A DNA stretch of 10,758 bases from an uncultured Candidatus Nemicrothrix sp. (GTDB lineage Bacteria > Actinomycetota > Acidimicrobiia > Acidimicrobiales > UBA8592). The first letter of the stretch is position 1. Every line of letters begins with the position of its first letter. A model generated the notes under the pieces. It was given only the letters and a program-made list of their open reading frames with translations. It was not told where the DNA came from and searched no databases. The translations under genes were made by a program, and so were the position numbers. This document shows positions 1-6,803 of the stretch, in pieces. Where the stretch lies: positions 1 through 10,758 of the forward strand of contig CAJWRY010000048.1 of the NCBI GenBank assembly GCA_913046155.1. Direction: 5' to 3'.

Positions 1-1
1 T

Positions 2-1573
2 AATCAGTTCATACGCGTATGGTTCACACTTGGGTGCTTAATGGTCCTCACAGGTGTCTCACTTGCGATATGGAGATCAAATGGAGTCTTAAAAACGAAA
101 CGGATAGGGACCTGGGTACTCAACTTGGGTGTAGGAGCGGCAATATTTGCTTTATTGGCGCCAATTTCCGCAAATGCTAGGGGCGGATGGCTTATCGCTA
201 CAGCTGTCCTTTTACTTCTTGGATGTTTCCTAAAAATAGGAAGCGATAAAAGCATGCTTCCCGATGACGTTCCAACCATATGGTTTTCCTTTGGTTGCCT
301 TGCGGTGCTTGTTCTTAGTTTATGGACCGTCCCTTATGGCCACTATGCATTCACAGATGGTGAACTCATAGCAGAATCAGGCAGAACAGTAGCTATGAGT
401 ACGAAACTACCCTTCACTGTGATGCTCTTGCTTCTAGTTGGTGCGTTTCTGCTTGCAGGGGTAGCACGGGGCCTAGTCCAAATTCCAAAAGCTAAAGTCG
501 TCCTTTCGGGTCTTTGGCTATTATCTCCATTCGTTTTGAATTGGATCGTATTGAGGGACCCCGACTTTGACTACGGACGCGTGTTCTCAACAGACATACC
601 AATTGGCTTACTTTTCATAGGCTTCGGTTTCCTTATCCTTTACCCACTTACAAACCCATCAATCGGCGAGAAAGGCCGATTGGTTGCCATAGCGCTTCTG
701 ATGTTCGCAGCATTTAACTGGATTGCAGCTTTTTTTGGTCTATACCCGATGCTCCAAAAAGTAAGAATAAGTTTTCTGCTCCTAGCTTTGGCTGCGCTCT
801 TGGCCCCAAATTTTGCTGCCGACAATAGAACTAGGTTACGTTTTGTTAGCTTTTGGGCTGGATTTATCATTGTTCTTCATTGGTTGATCACAGCAATTAA
901 TTCCCCGTCAACACTCGATCTTCAAGGACCCACGTACCTGGGGGGATTCTCTTTAACACTATTCGTGGCTGTCTTGACTCTCCTCTTGAGTTTCCCGCTC
1001 GGAGTATTACTGGCGCTTGGTCGAACATCGTCAATGCCAATAGCTCGAGTGCTCTGCACGGTATACATAGAATCAGTTCGCGGGGTTCCACTGATCACAA
1101 TACTGTTCTTCTTTTCTAACATCTTGCCCCTGTTCTTACCTGCCGGAATGGAAATAGCCGAGCTAGCTGCCATCGTCACGGGGTACACACTTTTCAGCGC
1201 CGCATATTTAGCTGAGAATGTAAGAGGAGGTCTTCAGTCTGTGATGAGGGGACAATATGAAGCAGCGGATGCAATCGGTCTAACGACAAGCCAAAGAACG
1301 GGATTTATCGTCATTCCTCAAGCGCTCAGAGTCTCCATACCGCCTCTTGTTGGACAAGCAATTGGTGTTTTCAAAGAGACGTCCCTCGTTGCTATCGTGG
1401 GAGCTTTTGATATTCTCCGTATCGCTGCATACGTCGTTCCAGCGCAGACGGAATTTCTTGGGGTTAAAAGAGAAGGTTTACTTCTAATTTCTGTAATCTA
1501 TTTCGTGGTCGCTTTCTCAATGTCCAAATACAGCCAGAAGTTGGAAGAACGAGTGGGACTAGGTGAAAGATGA
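2..1573 (+). CDS. aapM: Polar amino-acid ABC transporter permease, AapM/BztC type, 5' end outside window
   Basis: This is a membrane subunit of a polar (glutamate/aspartate/glutamine-type) amino-acid importer. The frame is open to the left edge, so the true start is probably upstream; the first in-window ATG is at 41, and residues below count from it. Residues 301-500 form the permease domain: it begins GGFSLTLFVAVL, then has the VRGVPLITILFF segment and the ATPase-docking EAA loop (EAADAIGLTTSQRTGF, about 407-422, ending IPQA), followed by FKETSLVAIVGAFD. This matches the AapM/BztC family closely. The preceding 300 residues hold about nine or ten hydrophobic segments, more than I expect for AapM. 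The next gene is the matching ATPase, in aapM-aapP order; the partner permease (AapQ) and binding protein (AapJ) would lie upstream. Substrate specificity cannot be read from the sequence. The stop codon overlaps an ATG at 1570. Confidence 0.9.
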   Translation, partial: NQFIRVWFTLGCLMVLTGVSLAIWRSNGVLKTKRIGTWVLNLGVGAAIFALLAPISANARGGWLIATAVLLLLGCFLKIGSDKSMLPDDVPTIWFSFGCLAVLVLSLWTVPYGHYAFTDGELIAESGRTVAMSTKLPFTVMLLLLVGAFLLAGVARGLVQIPKAKVVLSGLWLLSPFVLNWIVLRDPDFDYGRVFSTDIPIGLLFIGFGFLILYPLTNPSIGEKGRLVAIALLMFAAFNWIAAFFGLYPMLQKVRISFLLLALAALLAPNFAADNRTRLRFVSFWAGFIIVLHWLITAINSPSTLDLQGPTYLGGFSLTLFVAVLTLLLSFPLGVLLALGRTSSMPIARVLCTVYIESVRGVPLITILFFFSNILPLFLPAGMEIAELAAIVTGYTLFSAAYLAENVRGGLQSVMRGQYEAADAIGLTTSQRTGFIVIPQALRVSIPPLVGQAIGVFKETSLVAIVGAFDILRIAAYVVPAQTEFLGVKREGLLLISVIYFVVAFSMSKYSQKLEERVGLGER

Positions 1574-1629
1574 GTGAGATGAGAAGTAAGGTAAATGTAT
1601 TCGCAATAACGGGAGGAAATGCCCAATGA
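1570..1629 (+). other. Possible 19-codon coupling ORF between permease and ATPase genes
   Basis: An ATG at 1570 overlaps the permease stop codon as ATGA. The frame runs 19 codons (MSEMRSKVNVFAITGGNAQ) and its stop at 1627-1629 overlaps the ATPase start at 1626 in another ATGA. If translated, it would hand ribosomes from one gene to the next. It also contains the ATPase ribosome binding site (GGGAGGA, 1611-1617), so the ATPase does not need it. The peptide resembles nothing I know. It may be chance. Confidence 0.25.
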
Positions 1630-2384
1630 GCTCAGAAATAAAACAGGAAACACGGCCAGACATGATCGCTTGCGAAAATGTAGATAAATGGTTTGGGGAT
1701 TTCCAAGCCTTAAAAGGCGTAACCGCTACGATTGCTGAACAAGAAGTTGTAGTTGTATTAGGACCCTCAGGATCTGGAAAATCAACTTGGATTCGTTGCA
1801 TCAATAGGCTTGAAGCTCACCAGCGAGGAACGATAGTAGTTGATGGTGTTGAGCTTACTAATGATTTACGTAACATAGAAAAGATTCGCTCTGAGGTGGG
1901 GATGGTCTTCCAGCAATTCAATCTTTTCCCGCATCTTACAGTTCTAGACAACGTAACTTTGGCACCCAAATGGGTTCGCAAAATGCCTAAGGCTGATGCC
2001 GAAATAAAAGCCCAGGAACTGTTGGAGATGGTAGGGATACCCGAGCAAGCATCCAAATTCCCCGGACAACTTTCTGGCGGACAGCAACAAAGAGTCGCTA
2101 TAGCAAGGGCTCTTGCTATGGAACCAAAGATAATGCTATTTGATGAGCCGACATCTGCCCTAGATCCAGAAATGATAAAAGAAGTTCTTGATGTTATGAA
2201 GGATCTAGCATTAGGCGGAATGACGATGATGGTAGTCACTCACGAAATGGGTTTCGCGCGCGAAGTCGCGGATAGGATAATATTTATGGAGAGTGGAGAG
2301 ATAGTAGAAGTAGGAACTCCGGAACATTTCTTCACCGATCCGACCGAAGATCGAACAAAGTTATTCTTAAGCCAAATTCTTTGA
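1626..2384 (+). CDS. aapP: Polar amino-acid ABC transporter ATP-binding protein, AapP/GlnQ type
   Basis: This 252-residue cytoplasmic ATPase powers the amino-acid importer whose permease lies just upstream. All nucleotide-binding motifs are intact: Walker A GPSGSGKST at 46-54, Q-loop VFQQFNLFPH around 94-103, signature LSGGQ at 149-153, Walker B LFDE at 171-174, D-loop SALD at 177-180 and switch histidine H206 in VTHEMGFAREVADR. The combination of WIRCINRLE after Walker A, FNLFPHLT and THEMGFA is typical of the polar amino-acid subfamily (GlnQ, HisP, AapP), and the length is normal. The ATG at 1626 has a good ribosome binding site, GGGAGGA at 1611-1617. The gap to the permease is 52 bases. 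No hairpin followed by a T-run is visible after the stop; the B12 riboswitch begins within a few tens of bases. Confidence 0.95.
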   Translation: MSSEIKQETRPDMIACENVDKWFGDFQALKGVTATIAEQEVVVVLGPSGSGKSTWIRCINRLEAHQRGTIVVDGVELTNDLRNIEKIRSEVGMVFQQFNLFPHLTVLDNVTLAPKWVRKMPKADAEIKAQELLEMVGIPEQASKFPGQLSGGQQQRVAIARALAMEPKIMLFDEPTSALDPEMIKEVLDVMKDLALGGMTMMVVTHEMGFAREVADRIIFMESGEIVEVGTPEHFFTDPTEDRTKLFLSQIL

Positions 2385-2397
2385 TCAACTATTGGTT

Positions 2398-2545
2398 CAG
2401 GGCATCACAAGGTACATGAGGTGCTAGACTTCGATTTGAAAATTTAATAATTTTTTGTGGTGGTTCCGAAGTCTGGTTTAATCCCAGCGCTGTCCCGCAA
2501 CGGTAATAATGCAGAAGCATTTGAGCCCGGTCGAGTCCATCTCAA
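2398..2545 (+). promoter_or_regulatory. Cobalamin (vitamin B12) riboswitch aptamer
   Basis: The conserved B12 box is present: GCGCTG at 2487-2492 runs into CCCGCAACGGTAA at 2494-2506. Upstream are the GAA-n-GGT-n-AATCC core elements (2468-2484), closed by CTGG 2473-2476 with CCAG 2484-2487. An 8-bp perfect stem, AGACTTCG 2426-2433 with CGAAGTCT 2467-2474, encloses an AT-rich peripheral arm. After the box comes a compact hairpin, AATGC 2508-2512 with GCATT 2517-2521 (loop AGAA), and then GAGCCCGG (2523-2530), which resembles the conserved 3' GAGCCAGG element. The short peripheral region after the box suggests a compact aptamer class, but I cannot assign the subclass. It lies directly upstream of btuFCD, a classic target. 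The outer ends are approximate. I could not identify a promoter for it with confidence. Confidence 0.92.
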
Positions 2546-2580
2546 AACGAACATTCTCGAGGTAAGAACAAGTTCGTTGC

Positions 2581-2628
2581 TGGATACCCAGTCTGCGTCT
2601 CGTCTACTACCCGAGAGGAGGGTATCCA
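2581..2628 (+). promoter_or_regulatory. RBS-sequestering hairpin (riboswitch expression platform)
   Basis: TGGATACCC (2581-2589) and GGGTATCCA (2620-2628) form a perfect 9-bp stem whose 3' arm ends one base before the btuF ATG. Inside it, TCTCG (2598-2602) pairs with CGAGA (2612-2616). The btuF ribosome binding site GGAGG (2617-2621) sits in the internal loop and the base of the stem, so folding should block translation. There is no T-run, which argues for control of translation rather than of termination. A further 7-bp stem, AACGAAC 2546-2552 with GTTCGTT 2572-2578, links the aptamer to this hairpin. A small alternative helix, CTGG 2580-2583 with CCAG 2588-2591, would compete with the 5' arm. 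Confidence 0.85.
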
Positions 2629-3645
2629 ATGAAAATAGTCAAACGATTAATACCGCTGATAGCAATTTTTGCAACTCTTGCGTTAATGAGTAGTTGTTCG
2701 AGTTCTTCGACACAAGTTGTTGCGACTGGAGACGATGCGACTACTGATTCCAGCCAGTCGATGGAGTCGATGAATGAAGCTGACGACGACGAGCAAAGTA
2801 CTTCTGCTTTTCCGGTGACGCTTCAAACTCCAACTGGTGATCTCGTATTAGAGAGTCAACCAACAAGAATATTATCGCTATCGCCTACAGCTACTGAAAT
2901 TCTTTTTGCTATCGGTGCTGGGGATCAAGTTATTGCTGTTGATGATCAGTCGAACTATCCTCCTGAGGCCCCAACCTCAGATATTTCAGGCTTTACGCCG
3001 AACCTAGAAGCGATCTTGGCTTTAGAGCCTGATCTGGTTGTTCATTCGTATCTTCCAGAAGACATTGAACAAGGAATATCAAACGTGGGCATACCTTCAT
3101 TGACGCAATACGCTGCGGGCAGCCTTGATGATACTTATCAACAAATAACTCAGCTCGGAGCAGCTACAGGAGCAAGTGCTGGAGCTCAAAGCACGGTTCG
3201 GGAAATGCAACAGAGAATTGATGAGATTATGGCTAGCATCGATGTTCCTGATGGCTCTTCATTGACCTTCTACCATGAATTAGACCCCACGTACTTCTCA
3301 GTCACGTCTTCAACATTTATCGGTCAAGTGTACGCAATGCTTGGATTGACCAATATCGCTGACGAAGCCGAAGGAGCAGGGTCGGGATATCCTCAACTTT
3401 CAGAAGAGTACATCCTTTCACAAAATCCAGACTTAATTTTCTTAGCTGATACAAAGTGTTGTGCTCAAGACATAGAGACAGTATCTGAACGAAATGGGTG
3501 GAATGCCCTTTCAGCAGTATCCGAAGGAAAGGTTATTGAATTAGACGATGATATTGCTTCACGATGGGGGCCAAGAGTTGTGGAGTTCTTAGAAGCAATC
3601 GCCACTGCTGTCGAGCAAATGACAGCACTTGAAACAGTTGGCTAA
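2629..3645 (+). CDS. btuF: Cobalamin ABC transporter substrate-binding lipoprotein
   Basis: This 338-residue lipoprotein should capture cobalamin outside the membrane and deliver it to BtuCD. A basic start (MKIVKR), a hydrophobic segment (8-20) and a lipobox MSSC with the lipidated cysteine at 23 form the signal. A Ser/Asp/Glu-rich linker (24-60) follows. The periplasmic-binding domain of the BtuF/FecB type runs from about 64 to 330: RILSLSPTATEILFAIGAG at 80-98, SNYPPEA at 108-114, NLEAILALEPDLVV at 125-138, and the second lobe to WGPRVVEFLEAIA near 313-325. A vicinal cysteine pair sits at 277-278. The family also binds siderophores and heme, but the B12 riboswitch in front makes cobalamin, or a related corrinoid, by far the best call. 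The ATG is preceded by GGAGG with 7 bases of spacing, inside the regulatory hairpin. Confidence 0.93.
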   Translation: MKIVKRLIPLIAIFATLALMSSCSSSSTQVVATGDDATTDSSQSMESMNEADDDEQSTSAFPVTLQTPTGDLVLESQPTRILSLSPTATEILFAIGAGDQVIAVDDQSNYPPEAPTSDISGFTPNLEAILALEPDLVVHSYLPEDIEQGISNVGIPSLTQYAAGSLDDTYQQITQLGAATGASAGAQSTVREMQQRIDEIMASIDVPDGSSLTFYHELDPTYFSVTSSTFIGQVYAMLGLTNIADEAEGAGSGYPQLSEEYILSQNPDLIFLADTKCCAQDIETVSERNGWNALSAVSEGKVIELDDDIASRWGPRVVEFLEAIATAVEQMTALETVG

Positions 3646-4705
3646 TAATAAGAAGAAACAGCAGCAGGAAGCCCCTGCCGAACTAACCCCATTGTTAGTT
3701 GCAGGGGCTTCCCTTATCCTGTTTGCATCAATTCTGGTCAGCCTTTTATTCGGACCTGTATCCATTCGGCCAGATCAAATTTTTCTTGAAATTCTTGATC
3801 GGCTTCCCGGTATTTCTATTGATTCAGGACTCTCCACAATACAAGAAGCCATTGTTTGGGATGTACGATTGCCGAGGATTATCCTTGGCTTGATAGTAGG
3901 GGGACTCCTCGCAGTAGCTGGAGCTTCTTATCAAGGGGTATTTAGAAACCCGCTTGCTGATCCTTATCTACTAGGCGTAGCAGCTGGGGCAGGTCTAGGC
4001 GCAACTATCGCGATCGTCTCCGGTGCTACCAATGGAGAGGGTATGTTTGATGCGCTACCGATAGCAGCTTTTCTAGGCTCAGCGGTAGCAGTGGCAATCA
4101 CATTGGCAGTTGGGGGTGCTGTTGGAAGATCTACAAGCACTGCAAGCTTGCTTCTTGCCGGCGTGGCTGTTGCATCATTATTTACTGCAATCCAAACATA
4201 TATTCAGCAGCGAGAATCGGCGACATTAAGGCAGGTCTATAGCTGGATCTTGGGTCGACTCAGTACAAGTGGTTGGGATGAGGTAATTATGATTCTTCCA
4301 TATGCTGCGATTTCCCTAATAGTTATGTTTTCCATGAAAGGAGCTTTGGACGTTCTTGCCGTTGGAGAAGAAGAAGCGCTTTCATTAGGTATACGCCCAC
4401 GAAGAGTCCGTTGGATCGTCATCGGGGCAGCTTCATTAGCAGCAGCTTCCGCAGTAGCGGTAAGCGGACTCATAGCATTTGTGGGAATCATTGTTCCACA
4501 CGCAGTACGGTTAGTAGTCGGGGCGTCAAATCGACTTGTTGTACCACTATCTTTTTTCATTGGAGCCTCTTTCCTCATCCTCACTGATCTATTGGCAAGG
4601 ACCCTGCAGTCGCCCGCGGAGCTTCCTATTGGAGTGGTAACGGCATTCTTTGGGGCTCCCTTCTTTCTATTTGTGCTTAGGAGGAGATCAGATGGCATCA
4701 TATGA
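3629..4705 (+). CDS. btuC: Cobalamin ABC transporter permease (FecCD/BtuC family)
   Basis: This 358-residue polytopic protein forms the membrane channel of the B12 importer. FecCD-family landmarks are clear: VRLPR at 79-83, NPLADPYLLG at 107-116, WILGRLS near 206-212, GEEEALSLG in the ATPase-contacting loop (246-254), GLIAFVGIIVPH at 280-291 and LPIGVVTAFFGAPFF at 332-346. The start is uncertain. No ATG exists in the right place; TTG codons occur at 3629 (used here, overlapping btuF by 17 bases), 3638 and 3692, and none has a strong ribosome binding site, so translation probably depends on coupling to btuF. The N-terminus from 3629 is odd (NNKKKQQQEAPAE), and the first membrane helix begins near residue 22, so the protein could start as late as 3692. 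A strong hairpin covers codons 13-28. The 3' end overlaps btuD by 14 bases. Confidence 0.92.
   Translation: MKQLANNKKKQQQEAPAELTPLLVAGASLILFASILVSLLFGPVSIRPDQIFLEILDRLPGISIDSGLSTIQEAIVWDVRLPRIILGLIVGGLLAVAGASYQGVFRNPLADPYLLGVAAGAGLGATIAIVSGATNGEGMFDALPIAAFLGSAVAVAITLAVGGAVGRSTSTASLLLAGVAVASLFTAIQTYIQQRESATLRQVYSWILGRLSTSGWDEVIMILPYAAISLIVMFSMKGALDVLAVGEEEALSLGIRPRRVRWIVIGAASLAAASAVAVSGLIAFVGIIVPHAVRLVVGASNRLVVPLSFFIGASFLILTDLLARTLQSPAELPIGVVTAFFGAPFFLFVLRRRSDGII
3667..3712 (+). repeat. Strong stem-loop in the first codons of btuC
   Basis: GGAAGCCCCTGC (3667-3678) is the perfect reverse complement of GCAGGGGCTTCC (3701-3712). Inside it AACTAAC (3681-3687) pairs perfectly with GTTAGTT (3694-3700), leaving a 2-base bulge (CG, 3679-3680) and a 6-base loop (CCCATT). 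That gives 19 base pairs in 46 bases, at the btuF-btuC junction and within translated sequence. The following bases (CTTATCCTG) are not a T-run, so it is not a standard terminator. A role in mRNA stability or in limiting btuC relative to btuF is inference. Confidence 0.85.
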
Positions 4706-5510
4706 ACCTCTTAACATTCACGGGCTTGAAGTTGAGCTTGGTGGAAAGAAAGTTGTTAATAATGTTTCGTTAAGTGTGAACTCAGGGGATTGGCTTTCCA
4801 TAATTGGGCCAAATGGGTCAGGAAAATCAAGCTTACTTCGGGCAATCGCAGGAATCATTCCTGCGCTGGGAACAGTGCACTTCCAAGGTACGGACCTTAT
4901 GCAAACCGAGCCTAGAGTACGGGCTCAAATAGTCTCGATTGTTCCACAGATACCAGTTGTCCCTCCTCGTGTGCGGGTCATTGACTATATTTTATTGGGA
5001 CGAACACCATATTTGGGTAGAGGCTTTCAGCCCACACAGGAAGATATATCACTAGGCCTCTCTGTGATGAAAGACCTAGACCTCCATGATATGGCAGATC
5101 GTTTTGTGACCGAAATGTCCGGAGGTGAACGCCAAAGAGTGATTATTGCAAGGTCGCTTGTTCAGCAGCCAAACCTACTGTTGCTAGATGAGCCAACTAC
5201 AGCTCTTGATATGGGGCACCAGCAGGAGGTTCTTGAACTTGTTGATCAACAACGAAAACGGCTGGGTTTGACAGTTTTGAGTGCTTTCCATGATTTGACT
5301 CTTGCTTCACAATACGGGACATCCATGGCACTTCTCGTCAACGGGGAAGTTACTAAATCTGGATTGCCGCATGAAATTTTGACAGAAACAACTCTTAAAG
5401 ACATTTATGGGGCGAATGTTTCAGTGCATAATGATGGAGATCGGATCAGTATTGTCCCCAAGCGTGGAACCCGTTTGAAGGGGAATTCAAATAGCAACGA
5501 CATAGGATAA
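4692..5510 (+). CDS. btuD: Cobalamin ABC transporter ATP-binding protein
   Basis: This 272-residue ATPase drives the B12 importer. Motifs counted from the ATG at 4692: Walker A GPNGSGKSS at 39-47, Q-loop Q86, signature MSGGE at 142-146 (SGGERQRV), Walker B LLLLDE at 162-167, D-loop TALD at 170-173 and switch histidine H200 in SAFHDLTLASQY. The pattern is that of the FecE/BtuD (iron-siderophore and B12) ATPase family. I prefer 4692 to the in-frame upstream start at 4650 because AGGAGGAGA (4679-4687) lies just before it and the protein then starts where relatives do. It overlaps the end of btuC by 14 bases, indicating coupling. The C-terminal tail after about residue 255 is basic and Ser/Asn-rich and probably not conserved. 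Confidence 0.93.
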   Translation: MASYEPLNIHGLEVELGGKKVVNNVSLSVNSGDWLSIIGPNGSGKSSLLRAIAGIIPALGTVHFQGTDLMQTEPRVRAQIVSIVPQIPVVPPRVRVIDYILLGRTPYLGRGFQPTQEDISLGLSVMKDLDLHDMADRFVTEMSGGERQRVIIARSLVQQPNLLLLDEPTTALDMGHQQEVLELVDQQRKRLGLTVLSAFHDLTLASQYGTSMALLVNGEVTKSGLPHEILTETTLKDIYGANVSVHNDGDRISIVPKRGTRLKGNSNSNDIG

Positions 5511-5514
5511 TGAG

Positions 5515-5530
5515 ATAGATTTACATCTAT
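5515..5530 (+). repeat. Short hairpin between btuD and the acyl-CoA dehydrogenase gene
   Basis: ATAGAT (5515-5520) pairs with ATCTAT (5525-5530) around a TTAC loop. It is AT-rich, weak and not followed by T residues, so it is unlikely to end transcription. It leaves room for the ribosome binding site AAGGAG (5543-5548). Read-through from btuD into the next gene is therefore plausible. Confidence 0.35.
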
Positions 5531-5552
5531 TGAGAGTCTGATAAGGAGTCCG

Positions 5553-6803
5553 ATGAGTCAAATAACTGAATCTGATGTGAAGACCGAGGTCGGTGAATGG
5601 ATAGATCAAAACTGGGACCCTAACCTTACTGTTGCCCAATGGTGGCAGCTTATGGCTGATGCCCGACTTTCGCATACCATGCTTAATGAAGAAGCTGGTG
5701 GAAGAGGTTGGAGCAGAGCCCTCAATCATGTTGCTCTCAGCGTTATGGCGGATAAGGGGGTTCTGGGGCCACCGACAGGGCTCGGTATGATGCTCGCAGC
5801 TCCTACGATTGCTACACATGGTACTGATACTCAGATCAGAGAATACATCCCTAAAATTCTAAATGGCCAGCATGCATGGTGTCAGCTTTTCTCAGAACCC
5901 GGCGCGGGATCAGATCTTGCCGGATTGCAATGCAAAGCAGAGAAAGATGGGGATGAATGGGTCATTAATGGCCAGAAGGTATGGACCTCAGGTGGCAAAG
6001 TTGCCGATATGGGGATGCTCATAGCTCGAACTGATCCGGATCTACCAAAGCATCAAGGAATTTCTTATTTTGCATTTGGCATGAAACAAGAAGGTGTTGA
6101 TGTGAGGCCTCTCACAGAAATGACCGGACGTGCCCTCTTTAATGAAGTCTTCATTACTGAGGCGAAAGTACATGACGATGCGTTGATTGGTGGTAAATCC
6201 AATGGCTGGCGAGTGGCAAACTCAACATTAATGTTTGAACGATCTCACCTTGGTAGTGGAACCGTTCCAGTGCCAACAGCAATTCCAGGTTCTATTGCCG
6301 GGCAGCTTGATCTGAAAGTAGGAGATGTGCTCTCATCGATTACTAGAGGCAGTGGTGGAACACCTGCAATCGGGCCAAGACTCTTTGAAAAGTTAAGTCA
6401 ACTTGCTCAAAAACTCGGTAAAGATACAGATCCCGTAGTAAGGGATGACTTGATGAAGCTATATACACTCGTGGAAGTGAACCGACTGAATATGATCCGA
6501 GCAAAAGCAAGCAGTGATAGGACAGGGGCAGAAGGAAACATCGGTAAGTTAATGGTGAGTGAGTTGTATCGCCAGTTCCGTGAGGTAGGCAATATGGTCA
6601 TCGGAGCTGACGGTATGCTGACGTCAGCGGAAGTAAATCAAGGTGGCTGGATTCACGAAGTTACAACATTCTCACCAGCCCCCTCGATTTATGGAGGTAC
6701 CGATCAAGTGCAGCGCAATATCATCGGCGAGCGTGTGCTTGGCCTTCCCAAAGAACCGGGACACCCGAAGGAAACACCATTCATTGATCTGCCGAAAAAC
6801 TGA
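5553..6803 (+). CDS. Acyl-CoA dehydrogenase family protein (FadE-like)
   Basis: This 416-residue flavoprotein belongs to the acyl-CoA dehydrogenases, which introduce the alpha-beta double bond into acyl-CoA thioesters using FAD. The N-terminal helical part contains EEAGGRGWS (46-54). The middle beta domain carries CQLFSEPGAGSDLAGL (110-125) and VINGQKVWTSGG (137-148). The C-terminal helical domain ends with APSIYGGTDQVQRNIIGERV (376-395), the substrate and FAD-contacting segment. At the medium-chain enzyme's catalytic position (YEGT), this protein has YGGT at 380-383. Instead E229 in LMFERSHLG lies where isovaleryl-CoA dehydrogenase and long-chain enzymes carry their base, so it is probably active with a relocated glutamate. 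The substrate is unknown. The ATG has AAGGAG close by (4-base spacing). It sits 42 bases after btuD and may share the riboswitch-controlled transcript. Its stop overlaps the Nudix start (TGATG). Confidence 0.92.
   Translation: MSQITESDVKTEVGEWIDQNWDPNLTVAQWWQLMADARLSHTMLNEEAGGRGWSRALNHVALSVMADKGVLGPPTGLGMMLAAPTIATHGTDTQIREYIPKILNGQHAWCQLFSEPGAGSDLAGLQCKAEKDGDEWVINGQKVWTSGGKVADMGMLIARTDPDLPKHQGISYFAFGMKQEGVDVRPLTEMTGRALFNEVFITEAKVHDDALIGGKSNGWRVANSTLMFERSHLGSGTVPVPTAIPGSIAGQLDLKVGDVLSSITRGSGGTPAIGPRLFEKLSQLAQKLGKDTDPVVRDDLMKLYTLVEVNRLNMIRAKASSDRTGAEGNIGKLMVSELYRQFREVGNMVIGADGMLTSAEVNQGGWIHEVTTFSPAPSIYGGTDQVQRNIIGERVLGLPKEPGHPKETPFIDLPKN

Noticed and set aside
1817..2239. Minus-strand frame of 140 codons opposite the amino-acid ATPase gene
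   Set aside because: The opposite strand encodes a clear ABC ATPase with all motifs; the antisense translation is low-complexity and unlike any family.
2457..2693. Open reading frame of 78 codons across the riboswitch
   Set aside because: It coincides with the structured RNA and the btuF start, has no recognisable protein features and is explained by chance.
2740..2800. Repeat-like GTCGATG and GACGACGAC stretches in btuF
   Set aside because: They encode the low-complexity linker after the lipidated cysteine; no regular unit or further copies are visible.
3667..3720. Intrinsic transcription terminator after btuF
   Set aside because: The stem is strong enough, but no T-run follows and the sequence is translated as the start of btuC, whose first helix begins within the 3' half.
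4650..4691. Upstream extension of btuD by 14 residues
   Set aside because: It lacks a ribosome binding site and lies inside btuC; AGGAGGAGA right before the ATG at 4692 and the family start point favour the shorter form.
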